Below, in pieces: positions 1-8,296 of a DNA stretch of 64,000 nt (position 1 is its first letter; every line of letters starts with the position of its first letter). The translations under genes and the position numbers were made by a program. Origin of the DNA: an uncultured Candidatus Melainabacteria bacterium (GTDB lineage: Bacteria; Cyanobacteriota; Vampirovibrionia; Gastranaerophilales; Gastranaerophilaceae); NCBI GenBank assembly GCA_934718085.1, contig CAKUZL010000001.1, positions 248,001-312,000 on the forward strand, given 5' to 3'. Below the pieces are notes generated by a model. It saw only the letters and a list, made by a program, of their open reading frames with translations. It did no database searches and was not told the DNA's origin.

Positions 1-750
1 GACGATTTGAAAGACGCCAAATTGCCGAAAGACTCGATAACGGCGGTTGATCCCGTGACCGGCAAAGACATCGTCTGGATAGAAGAAGAAAAATGTAAGG
101 ATTATTGGGCTCAAGGGCTTGATGCCGAAGATTTCGTCGCGCGAATTCTCGACTACGTTGCGGTAAAAGAAGTGGACGAAATTCTTTCTTACTCCGATAT
201 CACGGTCTACATCGAGCATGTCGCGACGGAAAATCTTTTCCTTGTGGAAAATGTCCTTCCCGACTTTTTGTCGGTTTCCGAGCTTAAATACCTGCTCTCT
301 TCGCTTATTCGCGAACGCGTTTCCGTAAAAGATATAGTATACATTTTCGAGAAAATCAACGAAATTGCGGATTTACAGAAAAAAGAAGACATTTTGACTG
401 CGCTTCGAAGAATGCTTTCCCGCCAAATAACCGCCGGTGCGACGGACGAAGACGGTTGTGTAAACATCATTTCGCTTTCCGAAGAAGCTCTTAAGTCGTT
501 TGATTCTTCAAATGCCGACGACGAAAACGTTTTGCGTATCGAAAGTGCGAAAGCAAAGGATGTTGTCGACAAAATCAACGAAATTATCGCACAAAACGAA
601 ATGCCGATAAGAAACATTGTCGTCGTAACTCCTCCGAAATATCGTCTCGCAACTTTTTTGGTTTTGAGCATGTTCATTCCGGAGATAAAAGTCATGTCTC
701 AAGACGAAATTTCGAGAGATTTTGACTCGAAAATTATCGCTTCGGTCTAA
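1..750 (+). CDS. flhA: FlhA/SctV-family export gate protein, C-terminal part (5' end outside window)
   Basis: The reading frame is open from base 1, so the gene begins upstream and only about the last 249 residues are present. They match the cytoplasmic domain of FlhA, the export gate of the flagellar (or injectisome) type III secretion apparatus. Landmarks are DPVTGK followed by VWI near the start, the segment LPDFLSVSELKYLLSS then RERVSVKDI (the classic FlhA C-domain core), and a final part with ALRRMLSRQIT and NIVVVTPPKYR. The N-terminal membrane half is missing. FlhA and SctV cannot be separated from this piece alone. A hairpin terminator follows the stop, so this gene ends its transcription unit. 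Confidence 0.9.
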   Translation, partial: DDLKDAKLPKDSITAVDPVTGKDIVWIEEEKCKDYWAQGLDAEDFVARILDYVAVKEVDEILSYSDITVYIEHVATENLFLVENVLPDFLSVSELKYLLSSLIRERVSVKDIVYIFEKINEIADLQKKEDILTALRRMLSRQITAGATDEDGCVNIISLSEEALKSFDSSNADDENVLRIESAKAKDVVDKINEIIAQNEMPIRNIVVVTPPKYRLATFLVLSMFIPEIKVMSQDEISRDFDSKIIASV

Positions 751-778
751 AATATTCGAAATTTTTAAAAATTTTTTG

Positions 779-823
779 AACGGTCTTAAATCTTGTAAAA
801 TCAAAGGTTTTAGACCGTTTTTT
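779..823 (+). terminator. Rho-independent terminator after flhA
   Basis: AACGGTCT (779-786) pairs with AGACCGTT (812-819), with nearby A/T pairs extending the stem, and a run of six T follows at 818-823. It lies 30 bp after the flhA stop. Confidence 0.75.
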
Positions 824-844
824 ATGTATTATTTGAGGTATACT

Positions 845-861
845 TTGTAACAATTTTGTAA
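845..861 (+). promoter_or_regulatory. Tandem TTGTAA boxes, period 11
   Basis: TTGTAA at 845-850 and 856-861, one helical turn apart, 68 bp upstream of the next start codon. Similar pairs occur upstream of several other genes here (10635, 15026, 36467 minus, 56943 minus). A regulator site is inferred; the repeat is seen directly. Confidence 0.4.
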
Positions 862-904
862 CAAACAAGGCCGAAACGGGCAACTTTTTTTTATCACGTG
901 TTTT

Positions 905-922
905 AAAGGTGATGTAGGTAAA
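905..922 (+). promoter_or_regulatory. Leader element AAAGGTGATGTAGGTAAA
   Basis: This short element sits just before the start codon at 929 and is nearly identical to AAAGGTGTGTAGGTAA at 15089-15104, also just before a start codon of an unrelated large unknown protein. It may be an extended ribosome binding region or a leader regulatory site. Confidence 0.4.
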
Positions 923-928
923 CGGTGT

Positions 929-2449
929 ATGAGTATGATAAATAATTTAAACGGCAGCTTTAAAGGAAGCGGGTATTGTGCTTCTTCGTTGAAGCGAAGC
1001 GACAAATCGGATAATAATTATTCGATATCAGCATCGCAGACAACGGTACCTTCTTTCAAAGGGACAGCAGGAGATCCGGGACTTTTCGGAAAAGGCATGA
1101 AGGCTGTAGCCGAAAACTATGCAAACAGCAGAGCTATCTGGGAAGCCGGAACCGCTCTCGGAATTTGTTGTTTGTTGAGACCCGCGGCAATCATTCTCGG
1201 ACCCGGAAACGACATGGACGATAAAGTCTTCCAATCCGCAAAGTCGGTTTCTTCGGGAGTTTTAGGTTTTGTCTTTACGTATGGGATTATTTCCCCGATA
1301 AAAGGTATTTTCAGCGATGCTTCAAAAATCGTCAGCGATTATGCGTCGTCAAAAGATTTCGACAGAAGTAAAGGTTTTGCGGATAAAGTTGTTGAAGCCT
1401 TTGAACAGGGCAATATAAAAGACCCCGAAAAAGACTTGTTTGACATTTTGTTCCCTCCTTTGAGCGATGCCGATGCGGCAAAGTTGGGTGTCGAAAAATC
1501 AAAAGGTTCGGCACTTTCCGAGGCTGAAAAAACAAAAAGGGCTTACGGCAGAGTGAAAGAAATTTTTACTTTGGACAAAGGTATTCCGATGGAAACGGTT
1601 TCCGAAGGAATTCTGAAAGACGCCGAACACCCCGCAAAAGCGACGTTTGATATGCTTGACGGGATGATAGGCAAAATTCTTAAAGCAACGCCCGAAGACA
1701 AAAAAGCGATGATTGCTCAACTCGAATCAATCGTCAATAACCCCGTATTTAAAGAGGTTCCCGAAGTTCATGTCCTTATCGAAAACGCAAAGGCGGAACT
1801 CGGCGGCGAAATGATGTCTTCAAAAATAAGACGAATGGTTCCCGAATCATTCTCCTGGTCGTTAAAAGGCTCGTTGGAAGCCAAAAAGAACGAAACGGTT
1901 TTGTCTGACCTTAAAAAGCAATTAAATGAAGCTTTTATCAAACAAGAAGGCAGAGATACAGGTGTGATTTTGGACGACTTGATAAAAGCCGCAAAAGAAG
2001 GCAAGGCGGATTCCGTTAAAGAGCTTGTTGAAAGACTTAAAGCCAAGTCCCCGATGTTAAAAGAGAAATATTTGAAGTTGATTAAAGCGAAAACCGGTGA
2101 AGTATATAGTGCATTCAAAGAGTTTTCCGCAAAAGGAAAAGGAACCGCTTTTGAAAAGCTATTCGCGCAAGAAGCAGTTTACGATTGCGAACGTTTGGTT
2201 CGAAGAAGCGGTTCGTCGTCATTTACCGAAATTACGACGGGGTTGTTCAATAAATTGTTGACGTCGCCGGCTCAAGGCTTCTTTACAATGGCAGGGGTTG
2301 TAGCCGCTGCTTCGATTATCGGAAAAATAATGGGCAGACCTCCCAAGAAAAAGGCGGCACCGCCTGATCCCGCAATGGTGCAACAATCACAAACTGTAGA
2401 GTCTTTGGCTAAAGAGTTCCAAAAACTCGAAGCGGCAAAGGGGGTATAG
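929..2449 (+). CDS. Hypothetical membrane-associated protein, 506 aa
   Basis: I do not recognise a family. A polar N-terminus of about 45 residues contains the motif SFKGT, then come hydrophobic stretches at about residues 65-95 (ending ILGPGND) and 105-125, a long charged, probably helical middle, and a hydrophobic segment near residues 445-465 followed by a basic PPKKKAAPPDP tail. This suggests a membrane-anchored protein. An in-frame ATG six bases downstream is an alternative start. The next gene begins 3 bp after the stop, so the two are probably co-translated. Paired TTGTAA boxes and a short leader element lie upstream. The base composition matches the neighbours. Confidence 0.85.
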   Translation: MSMINNLNGSFKGSGYCASSLKRSDKSDNNYSISASQTTVPSFKGTAGDPGLFGKGMKAVAENYANSRAIWEAGTALGICCLLRPAAIILGPGNDMDDKVFQSAKSVSSGVLGFVFTYGIISPIKGIFSDASKIVSDYASSKDFDRSKGFADKVVEAFEQGNIKDPEKDLFDILFPPLSDADAAKLGVEKSKGSALSEAEKTKRAYGRVKEIFTLDKGIPMETVSEGILKDAEHPAKATFDMLDGMIGKILKATPEDKKAMIAQLESIVNNPVFKEVPEVHVLIENAKAELGGEMMSSKIRRMVPESFSWSLKGSLEAKKNETVLSDLKKQLNEAFIKQEGRDTGVILDDLIKAAKEGKADSVKELVERLKAKSPMLKEKYLKLIKAKTGEVYSAFKEFSAKGKGTAFEKLFAQEAVYDCERLVRRSGSSSFTEITTGLFNKLLTSPAQGFFTMAGVVAAASIIGKIMGRPPKKKAAPPDPAMVQQSQTVESLAKEFQKLEAAKGV

Positions 2450-2452
2450 ACC

Positions 2453-3184
2453 ATGTCAATTTCACAAATGGGCGAAATGTTTGATTTTGCGTTAAAATAC
2501 GCGAAAAAAGATCAATCCGGTACCATGACAAAGGTTAAGAAAAGTCTTTACAGCGGAGCTTTATATTGCGGCGAAAAGCTTATGGACAAATTTTCGAAGA
2601 CCGATGCTCGTAAGTGGTACGCAAGTGATGAAGCCGTTCTCAATGCTTCCGCCTGTGTAATTACCAGTTGCTATATCGCAAAAATAATGATGGATAAAGA
2701 CATTCCCGTTCAACAAAAACCCGCGATGGTTATCAGCGAAATTATGACTCTCGGGTTGTCGTTGTTCTCTTCGAACCTTGTAAGTAAAAAAATCCCCAAA
2801 TTTACGACCAAGAAAATTTGCGAAAACCTGAAAGATAAAATGCCCGAAGCTAAAACTCTCGAGTTTGCGGGACAAATAGAAAACTTCGTCAAAATGGTTG
2901 CGATAACTACCGTATTCAGATTTTTGGGACCTGTAGTTTCTGCTCCGATTTCGACAAAAATCAGAGAAAAAATGCAGGATGTCGGTTGGTTGCCCAAGTA
3001 CGAAGCTCCCGTTACAAAGTTTGCTTCAATCGAGAACTCGAAGGACAAACAAGCCGATTTAATCGGTGATTTTAAGGAACTTTCTCTTAAAAAATCCGAT
3101 GTTAAACAAGCGCCTACTACCGCTGTTGCATCAAATGCAAAGGTTGAAGAACCCGGTGCAAAAAAAGTGCCGGTTTCGGCATAA
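2453..3184 (+). CDS. Hypothetical membrane protein, 243 aa, coupled to upstream gene
   Basis: No family recognised. The start lies 3 bp after the previous stop, and a G-rich ribosome binding sequence (GGGGG at 2441-2445) sits inside the end of the upstream gene, so the pair is translationally coupled. Hydrophobic segments lie at about residues 65-80, 92-108 and 143-165, the last ending FLGPVVSAPIS; the C-terminus is charged, then Ala/Pro/Val-rich. The arrangement of hydrophobic blocks loosely resembles the N-terminal half of the 506-residue neighbour, so the two may share an origin, but this is by eye only. A terminator follows directly. Confidence 0.85.
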   Translation: MSISQMGEMFDFALKYAKKDQSGTMTKVKKSLYSGALYCGEKLMDKFSKTDARKWYASDEAVLNASACVITSCYIAKIMMDKDIPVQQKPAMVISEIMTLGLSLFSSNLVSKKIPKFTTKKICENLKDKMPEAKTLEFAGQIENFVKMVAITTVFRFLGPVVSAPISTKIREKMQDVGWLPKYEAPVTKFASIENSKDKQADLIGDFKELSLKKSDVKQAPTTAVASNAKVEEPGAKKVPVSA

Positions 3185-3212
3185 AGCGGACAAACATACG
3201 ATAAACACGGAA

Positions 3213-3256
3213 CTTCTTCGTCCTTTCACCGGGACGAAGTTGTTTTTTCTTTATTT
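3213..3256. terminator. Hairpin terminator between convergent genes
   Basis: CTTCGTCC (3216-3223) pairs with GGACGAAG (3232-3239), followed by TTGTTTTTTCTTTATTTTTT. It ends the 929-3184 unit and lies at the 3' end of the opposing acetyltransferase gene. Confidence 0.7.
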
Positions 3257-3688
3257 TTTGAGCTGAATGTACGGTAACCTCGAAAATCCGCATTTTTCGT
3301 AAACGTGAACGGCATGCCCGTTTTCTTCTTCGGCTTCGAGTCTGAAAATGCACTCTTGATAAATGCTTTCGATGTATTTTATGAATTTCGGAATAATCCC
3401 GTTTCCGCGAAATTCCGGCTTTAAAAATAAGTCTTCGAACCAAATGCACTTTTTGCCGAACTCCGTCGAAAAACTTTTTGCAATCATTGCGTATCCCGCT
3501 GTTTTTCCGTCGTGTTCAAAAATAAATCCTTCGATGTACGGCGAATTTTGTGTGCAAAAATCGAAATCGCGACTGAAAATTTCCGGGGTTCCTTTTGTGA
3601 ACACCGCGTCCGACGCGTAAAATTCCGTCATCATATCAAGAACTTCCGCTTTGTCCGATTGCTTAAATTTCCTGATTTTGATATCCAT
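3251..3688 (-). CDS. GNAT-family N-acetyltransferase, 145 aa
   Basis: A complete single-domain GNAT acetyltransferase that would move an acetyl group from acetyl-CoA to an amine. The N-terminal IRKFKQSD with a following helix is the usual GNAT start. The middle strand and loop read DLFLKPEFRGNGI, the acetyl-CoA pyrophosphate-binding signature (R/Q-x-x-G-x-G/A). The C-terminal part EKCGF is the typical YEKxGF end. The length is normal. The substrate cannot be told. It stands alone, convergent with the upstream pair and divergent from the aminotransferase. No strong ribosome binding site is visible before the start. Confidence 0.85.
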   Translation of the reverse strand: MDIKIRKFKQSDKAEVLDMMTEFYASDAVFTKGTPEIFSRDFDFCTQNSPYIEGFIFEHDGKTAGYAMIAKSFSTEFGKKCIWFEDLFLKPEFRGNGIIPKFIKYIESIYQECIFRLEAEEENGHAVHVYEKCGFSRLPYIQLKK

Positions 3689-3768
3689 ATTAAAAATATA
3701 TCATTTATTCGAAATATTGACAATTTCCCGTAAATTCTCTACGATGTAGACGAAAGGATTTTTATCTT

Positions 3769-4794
3769 ATGGAAAAGCAAAATTTGGATTGGAAAAATTT
3801 GGGATTCGGTTACCGAAAAACCGATAAACGTTATGTTTCGAATTATAAAGACGGAAAATGGGATGACGGATGCCTTACCGAAAACGCCGACGTTGTCATC
3901 AACGAAAGCGCGGGCGTGCTTCACTATTGCCAAACGTGCTTTGAAGGCATGAAGGCGTATACGACAAAGGACGGGCATGTTGTCGTTTTTCGTCCCGATT
4001 TGAACGCCGCAAGAATGGCCGATTCGGCAAGAAGACTCGAAATCCCCGTTTTCCCCGAGGACAGGTTTGTCGATGCCGTCGACAAGGTTGTAAATGCTAA
4101 TCTTTCGTTCGTTCCGCCTTACGGAACCGGCGCGGCGCTTTACATCAGACCGGTTTTGTTCGCAACGGGGTCGGTAATGGGCGTGAAACCTGCTGACGAA
4201 TACCAATTCAGAATTTTTGCGGCTCCCGTCGGACCGTATTTCAAAAACGGCGGCGCAAGCTCGTTGGTCTTGAAAGTCAGCGATTTCGACAGAAGCGCAC
4301 CCCACGGAACGGGACACATTAAGGCAGGTCTTAATTACGCTATGAGCCTTTACCCGATTGTTAAAGCACACGAAGAAGGGTTCAACGAAAACTTGTACCT
4401 CGACCCTCAAACCCGCACAAAAGTAGAAGAAACCGGCGGCGCAAATTTCTTTTTCGTTACAAAAGACAATACCGTTGTAACTCCCAAATCGGCAAGCATT
4501 TTGCCGTCGATAACCCGTCGGTCGCTGATGACGCTCGCCAAAAATTTGGGTTATAACGTCGAAGAACGCGAAGTTTATTTGTCCGAACTTAAAGATTTTG
4601 CGGAATGCGGACTTTGCGGCACGGCAGCTGTTGTTTCGCCCGTCGGTAAAGTAAACGACCACGGAACCGAAATAGTTTTCGAAAATTCCAAAAACGGCTT
4701 CGGACCTGTTTCCAAAAAACTTTACGACACTTTGACGGGTATTCAGTTCGGTGAAATCGAAGCTCCCGAAGGTTGGATAAAAGTTATCGAATAA
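3769..4794 (+). CDS. ilvE: Branched-chain amino acid aminotransferase
   Basis: A PLP-dependent class IV (fold type IV) aminotransferase that interconverts Val, Leu and Ile with their 2-oxo acids using glutamate/2-oxoglutarate. The PLP lysine region reads HIKAGLNYAMSL around residue 185-195. Other family landmarks are YCQTCFEGMKAY near residue 52, VFRPDLNAARM near 75, YIRPVLFATG near 125 and the C-terminal GTAAVVSPVGK. The length (341) and motifs fit the longer BCAT type rather than short E. coli-type IlvE. An AAAGGA ribosome binding site precedes the ATG. A hairpin terminator follows, so it is probably monocistronic. The leucine-type genes at 46-49 kb are functionally related. Confidence 0.92.
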   Translation: MEKQNLDWKNLGFGYRKTDKRYVSNYKDGKWDDGCLTENADVVINESAGVLHYCQTCFEGMKAYTTKDGHVVVFRPDLNAARMADSARRLEIPVFPEDRFVDAVDKVVNANLSFVPPYGTGAALYIRPVLFATGSVMGVKPADEYQFRIFAAPVGPYFKNGGASSLVLKVSDFDRSAPHGTGHIKAGLNYAMSLYPIVKAHEEGFNENLYLDPQTRTKVEETGGANFFFVTKDNTVVTPKSASILPSITRRSLMTLAKNLGYNVEEREVYLSELKDFAECGLCGTAAVVSPVGKVNDHGTEIVFENSKNGFGPVSKKLYDTLTGIQFGEIEAPEGWIKVIE

Positions 4795-4819
4795 CAAAAA
4801 TAATATTTTCTTCATTAAA

Positions 4820-4855
4820 AACACCCTCGGCTGTTGCGTCGGGGGCGTTTTGTTT
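4820..4855 (+). terminator. Terminator after ilvE
   Basis: AACACCCTCGGC (4820-4831) pairs with GTCGGGGGCGTT (4838-4849) with one mismatch and two G-U pairs, then TTTGTTTT. Confidence 0.7.
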
Positions 4856-5007
4856 TAATGCTTTGTCTTGCGTAGGGTTCGATGTTGTCGGTTGTTCCGG
4901 TTGTGCCGGGGGAAGGACTCTTTTTTGTGCGGACAACTTCACTTTCCTTTTTCCGTTACCTTAATCGCCCATATATTTGCGAGCCCGGTCACAAACGAGA
5001 GCTTTAC

Positions 5008-5162
5008 TTGAAACCTTTACCTGTCCTATGTTTAAGCGGTAGCACAAAACGGAGTTTTACATTTTTTGTCGTCAAAATCCTTATCGGTTCAATGTTCGAG
5101 TCGAAGCGCAACCCCGAGTTTTTGCTTTTTTTGTCGTTGAAACCTTTACCTGTCCTACGTTT
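5008..5162. repeat. Pair of 26-bp direct repeats in a non-coding stretch
   Basis: The sequence starting TTGAAACCTTTACCTGTCC occurs at 5008-5033 and again at 5137-5162 with one mismatch, 129 bp apart. The stretch 4860-5242 has no convincing gene; these repeats are the only structure I see. Two copies with unlike flanks do not make a CRISPR array. Confidence 0.7.
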
Positions 5163-5242
5163 GTACTGAAGCTTAAACAGGTGTTTTGCCGTTTCAATTC
5201 ACTCCGACACTGTCCTCTTCTCCGCCCCGCAGTCTCCGCAGT

Positions 5243-5322
5243 CCCCGCGTCCCCGCGTCCCCGCGTCCCCGCGTCCCCGCGTCCCCGCGTCCCCGCGTCC
5301 CCGCGTCCCCGCGTCCCCGCGT
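5243..5322. repeat. Ten perfect tandem copies of CCCCGCGT
   Basis: An 8-bp unit is repeated ten times without error, preceded by two degenerate units (CTCCGCAGT-like). It begins 3 bp beyond the stop codon of the acyl-CoA synthetase gene, on that gene's downstream side. The local G+C richness contrasts sharply with the surrounding DNA. The unit length is not a multiple of three, so open frames through it are accidental. Confidence 0.95.
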
Positions 5323-5325
5323 CGT

Positions 5326-7197
5326 TTATACGAACATTTCGTCGATTTGTTTTTGGTATCTGTCAAAAACTACGTTCTTTTTGATTTTTGCCGTTTGTGT
5401 CATCATTCCGTTTTCCGGCGTGAAAGCGTTTTCTTCAAAATAAATGTTCGAAAGTCTTTCATGCGGACGGTACGATCTTCTTCCGGTTTCGCGCTCTCTC
5501 AATTCTTTCAATACCAGATTTTTAATCTCTTGCGATTGCAAAAGATTTTCGCATTTTATTCCGTGTTTTGCGGCAAGTTCTTTTAACGCGTCGAGTTCGG
5601 GTACAACGATTGCTCCGAGGGCGTTTTTGTCCTGCCCTACCACGACAATTTGTTTGACGTATGGCGAACTCATGCACGATTGTTCTATGGCGTCGGGCTC
5701 AATGTTTTCGCCGTTCGAAAGGACTATGATATCCTTCATTCTGCCCGTCAAAACGAGGCAATCGTCGTCGGTCATCCAACCGATGTCTCCGGTGTTGAAA
5801 AATCCGTTGCCCAACAAAACTTTTTTCGTCGCTTCTTCGTCTTTGTAGTAGCCTTTCATGACTTGCGGTCCGCGGATTAACACGACACCTTTCGTTCCTT
5901 TTTTCACGGGACGCAAAGTTTCAGGGTCTACAACCAAAATTTCGGTATTTGCAAGGGCATGCCCGGTTGCGCAAACTTTGTTGTTCCCGATTTGACGAAC
6001 GGCAACGACGGGTGAAGTTTCCGTGAGACCGTAGCCTACGTAAACGTCAATTCCGACGGCTCTGAAAAATTCGTCTATGTGACGTGCCATCGCGCCTCCG
6101 CCCGAAATTCCTTTTACAAAGTTCTTTCCGAGTGCGTTTCTGATTTGCGAGAACAAAAATTTATCCGCCGCAGCGTTGAAGGGTGTTGTTATTGCTTTTG
6201 TCGCGTGCGCTCCGAGCTTTTGCATAATTGTCGGATGTTGGTTTGTGATATCGGTATTATTAAGCAAAGCTTCCGCGTTTCTGTACGTTTTTGACTTATT
6301 CAGAAAATATTCGAAAATCTTTCTTTGTGTTGCTGTTTTCTTCTTCAATTGCGCGAAAATTCCGTCGTAAACGGCTTCGAACAACCTCGGTACCGCAACA
6401 AAATAATGCGGTTCGTATTTCAAAATATCTTTTTTGAAGTTTTTGATGTTTGTGTAACAAATTTTCAGCCCTTTTTCGAGCATGTAATATTCGCAAGTTC
6501 GTTCGTATGCGTGCCAAACCGGCAAAACAGTTATAATCGTTGCTTTCGGGGTCAGTCTGAGTGACGGGTCGATTGCGGGAATTTGGCTCGCAATGTTGTC
6601 GAACGTAAGCATTATTCCTTTCGGTTTTCCTGTGGTTCCCGAAGAATAAATGAACGTCATCACGTCGTCGCCCGCAATTTCGGGTTCCGTAAACTCGCCC
6701 GAAGAGCCGAGTTCGAGCATTTCTTCAAACGTAAAAACGGGAACGTTATATTTTGCTTTGTCGACGGCTTCGTTCCCGATGTATAAAATAAATTTTGAAC
6801 CCTTAGACGCAATGTAGTCCGACATGTTGTCTATAAGCTTCATACTGTCGGTTACAAGCGCAATCGAGTCGGAGTGGTTATAAATATATTTAAGTTCGTC
6901 AACGGGAGCCAATGAGCCTCGGACGGCATTTATCGCACCGTTTGCGGCAAGCGCTCTGTCTGTGACCATCCATTTCGAAGAATTTTCCGAAAACTGCGAA
7001 ACTTTATCGCCTTTCGATATCCCTATTTTTTGAAGTGCCGTCGCGATTTTTGTTATGTCTTCGTAAAGTTTGTCGTACGTTACGCAATACCCCGAATACT
7101 CATCGACCAGCGCCGGCAGGTCTTTGTATTTTTGCGCATTTTCCTTCAATATTTGGTTTATCGATTTCAATTTTCCGCTCCCGATTATTTTTTTCAC
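5326..7197 (-). CDS. fadD: Long-chain acyl-CoA synthetase (AMP-binding), 623 aa
   Basis: An adenylate-forming ligase that activates a fatty acid with ATP to acyl-AMP and then acyl-CoA. The P-loop-like motif FIYSSGTTGKPKGIM lies near residue 190, the A5 motif YVGYGLTETSP near 400, and the C-terminal core GFFNTGDIG and LTGRMKDIIVLSNGENI near 475-510, with the hinge in GRMKDI. Length is typical for FadD/FAA-type enzymes. The listed start is GTG with no good ribosome binding site; an in-frame TTG at 7170 has GGGAGCGG at ideal spacing and may be the true start. The chain length preferred is unknown. Possible roles are membrane lipid recycling or lipid import. Confidence 0.92.
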   Translation of the reverse strand: MKKIIGSGKLKSINQILKENAQKYKDLPALVDEYSGYCVTYDKLYEDITKIATALQKIGISKGDKVSQFSENSSKWMVTDRALAANGAINAVRGSLAPVDELKYIYNHSDSIALVTDSMKLIDNMSDYIASKGSKFILYIGNEAVDKAKYNVPVFTFEEMLELGSSGEFTEPEIAGDDVMTFIYSSGTTGKPKGIMLTFDNIASQIPAIDPSLRLTPKATIITVLPVWHAYERTCEYYMLEKGLKICYTNIKNFKKDILKYEPHYFVAVPRLFEAVYDGIFAQLKKKTATQRKIFEYFLNKSKTYRNAEALLNNTDITNQHPTIMQKLGAHATKAITTPFNAAADKFLFSQIRNALGKNFVKGISGGGAMARHIDEFFRAVGIDVYVGYGLTETSPVVAVRQIGNNKVCATGHALANTEILVVDPETLRPVKKGTKGVVLIRGPQVMKGYYKDEEATKKVLLGNGFFNTGDIGWMTDDDCLVLTGRMKDIIVLSNGENIEPDAIEQSCMSSPYVKQIVVVGQDKNALGAIVVPELDALKELAAKHGIKCENLLQSQEIKNLVLKELRERETGRRSYRPHERLSNIYFEENAFTPENGMMTQTAKIKKNVVFDRYQKQIDEMFV

Positions 7198-7308
7198 ATA
7201 CTACGAATATTTAAAAAATCCCTGAATTTTTTTATTTGCCTGTTTTTCGGTAAATTTTAATTTTTGTAAAGATTTTTTGTTTGCCAAATCACCCGTAAAA
7301 CTCGACGG

Positions 7309-8232
7309 TTACTGTTTTTTGTCGGGTTTTACGATTTGAATGTTTTTTGTTTCCGAAATTTCATATCTTGCATTTTGAATTTTTTCTCTGACTTCTTCGT
7401 CGATGCCTTTGCTGTTGACAAACCTGTCGATGAAGCCGTTATTGATTTTTACCGCTTTTTCGAGGACTCCGAGTTCGTCGAGAAGTCCTTTGATTTCGGA
7501 AAATTTATAATTGAACGAGTGTTTATGTTGGAAAACCAACTTTTCGCCGGAATTTGAGCAAATCGGCTGACCGCCCTGTTCGAAGTAGAGCCTGAAAATG
7601 GACTTCAAATCCTGTAATTCCGCCTGCATCGTGCTTACCGCGCCTTGAATTCGCAAAAATCTTTCAAACAAATATTCGACGTTTTCGATTTGTTTGCATT
7701 GCCACGAATATTTTTTTCTGAAGAGTTTTTTCAGTGCGGGATAAGCTTTTGCAAGTCCCGTTGCGTCCGCGAGAGCCCTGTGGTGGACGGGCAATTCAAC
7801 ATTGAATTTTTGGGTCAGCGCGACGAGTCCGCAAGATTCCAAATCGGGGTAAACCTCTTTGAACATTGCCTGTGAGTCGATTACGGGGTTATTTATTTCT
7901 TTGCCGAAAACTCTTTTGCATGCCTCGTTAATGAAAGACGAGTCGAAAATTGCGTTATGAGCGACTATCGGGTAATCGCCGATAAATTCCAGAATTCCCG
8001 GCATTGCTTCCGCTTCCGTCGGGGCGTCTTTTACGTCGTCTTCGGTTATTCCGTGGACTGCTATGCTCGATTTTCTGATGTGTTGCTCGGGGTTGATAAG
8101 TGTTTCGTATTGAGCTTTAATGACGCCGTTTTCGAGTCTTACGGCGGCAAATTCGACCATTTTTTCTTTTGTATAATCAAGCCCCGTCGTTTCAACGTCC
8201 AAGACTATTTCAATTGTTTTTCTCGGCGACAA
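7309..8232 (-). CDS. DnaQ-like 3'-5' exonuclease (DEDDh), 307 aa
   Basis: The first 170 residues form a DEDDh exonuclease domain like the proofreading epsilon subunit of DNA polymerase III. ExoI is VLDVETTGLD (residues 9-18) with D and E ligands, ExoII is AHNAIFDSSF near 98, and ExoIII is HHRALADATGLA near 150 with the H and D. The C-terminal 130 residues are predicted helical and I do not recognise them. The start is TTG, with GGGAGA upstream. It may be a stand-alone repair or RNA-processing exonuclease rather than the true epsilon subunit; this cannot be settled here. Confidence 0.88.
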   Translation of the reverse strand: MSPRKTIEIVLDVETTGLDYTKEKMVEFAAVRLENGVIKAQYETLINPEQHIRKSSIAVHGITEDDVKDAPTEAEAMPGILEFIGDYPIVAHNAIFDSSFINEACKRVFGKEINNPVIDSQAMFKEVYPDLESCGLVALTQKFNVELPVHHRALADATGLAKAYPALKKLFRKKYSWQCKQIENVEYLFERFLRIQGAVSTMQAELQDLKSIFRLYFEQGGQPICSNSGEKLVFQHKHSFNYKFSEIKGLLDELGVLEKAVKINNGFIDRFVNSKGIDEEVREKIQNARYEISETKNIQIVKPDKKQ

Positions 8233-8296
8233 TTCACAATCTCCCTTTGTTCAATAAAAATATTTTAACATAAACATTTCGTTTTTTATCATGTTT

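Noticed and set aside
5008..5162. Possible CRISPR array
   Set aside because: Only two repeat copies with one 103-bp interval and no cas genes nearby.
5181..5443. Open frames reading SPRPRVPA-type repeats
   Set aside because: They arise from the CCCCGCGT tandem repeat, which is open in several frames, and overlap the acyl-CoA synthetase gene on the other strand.
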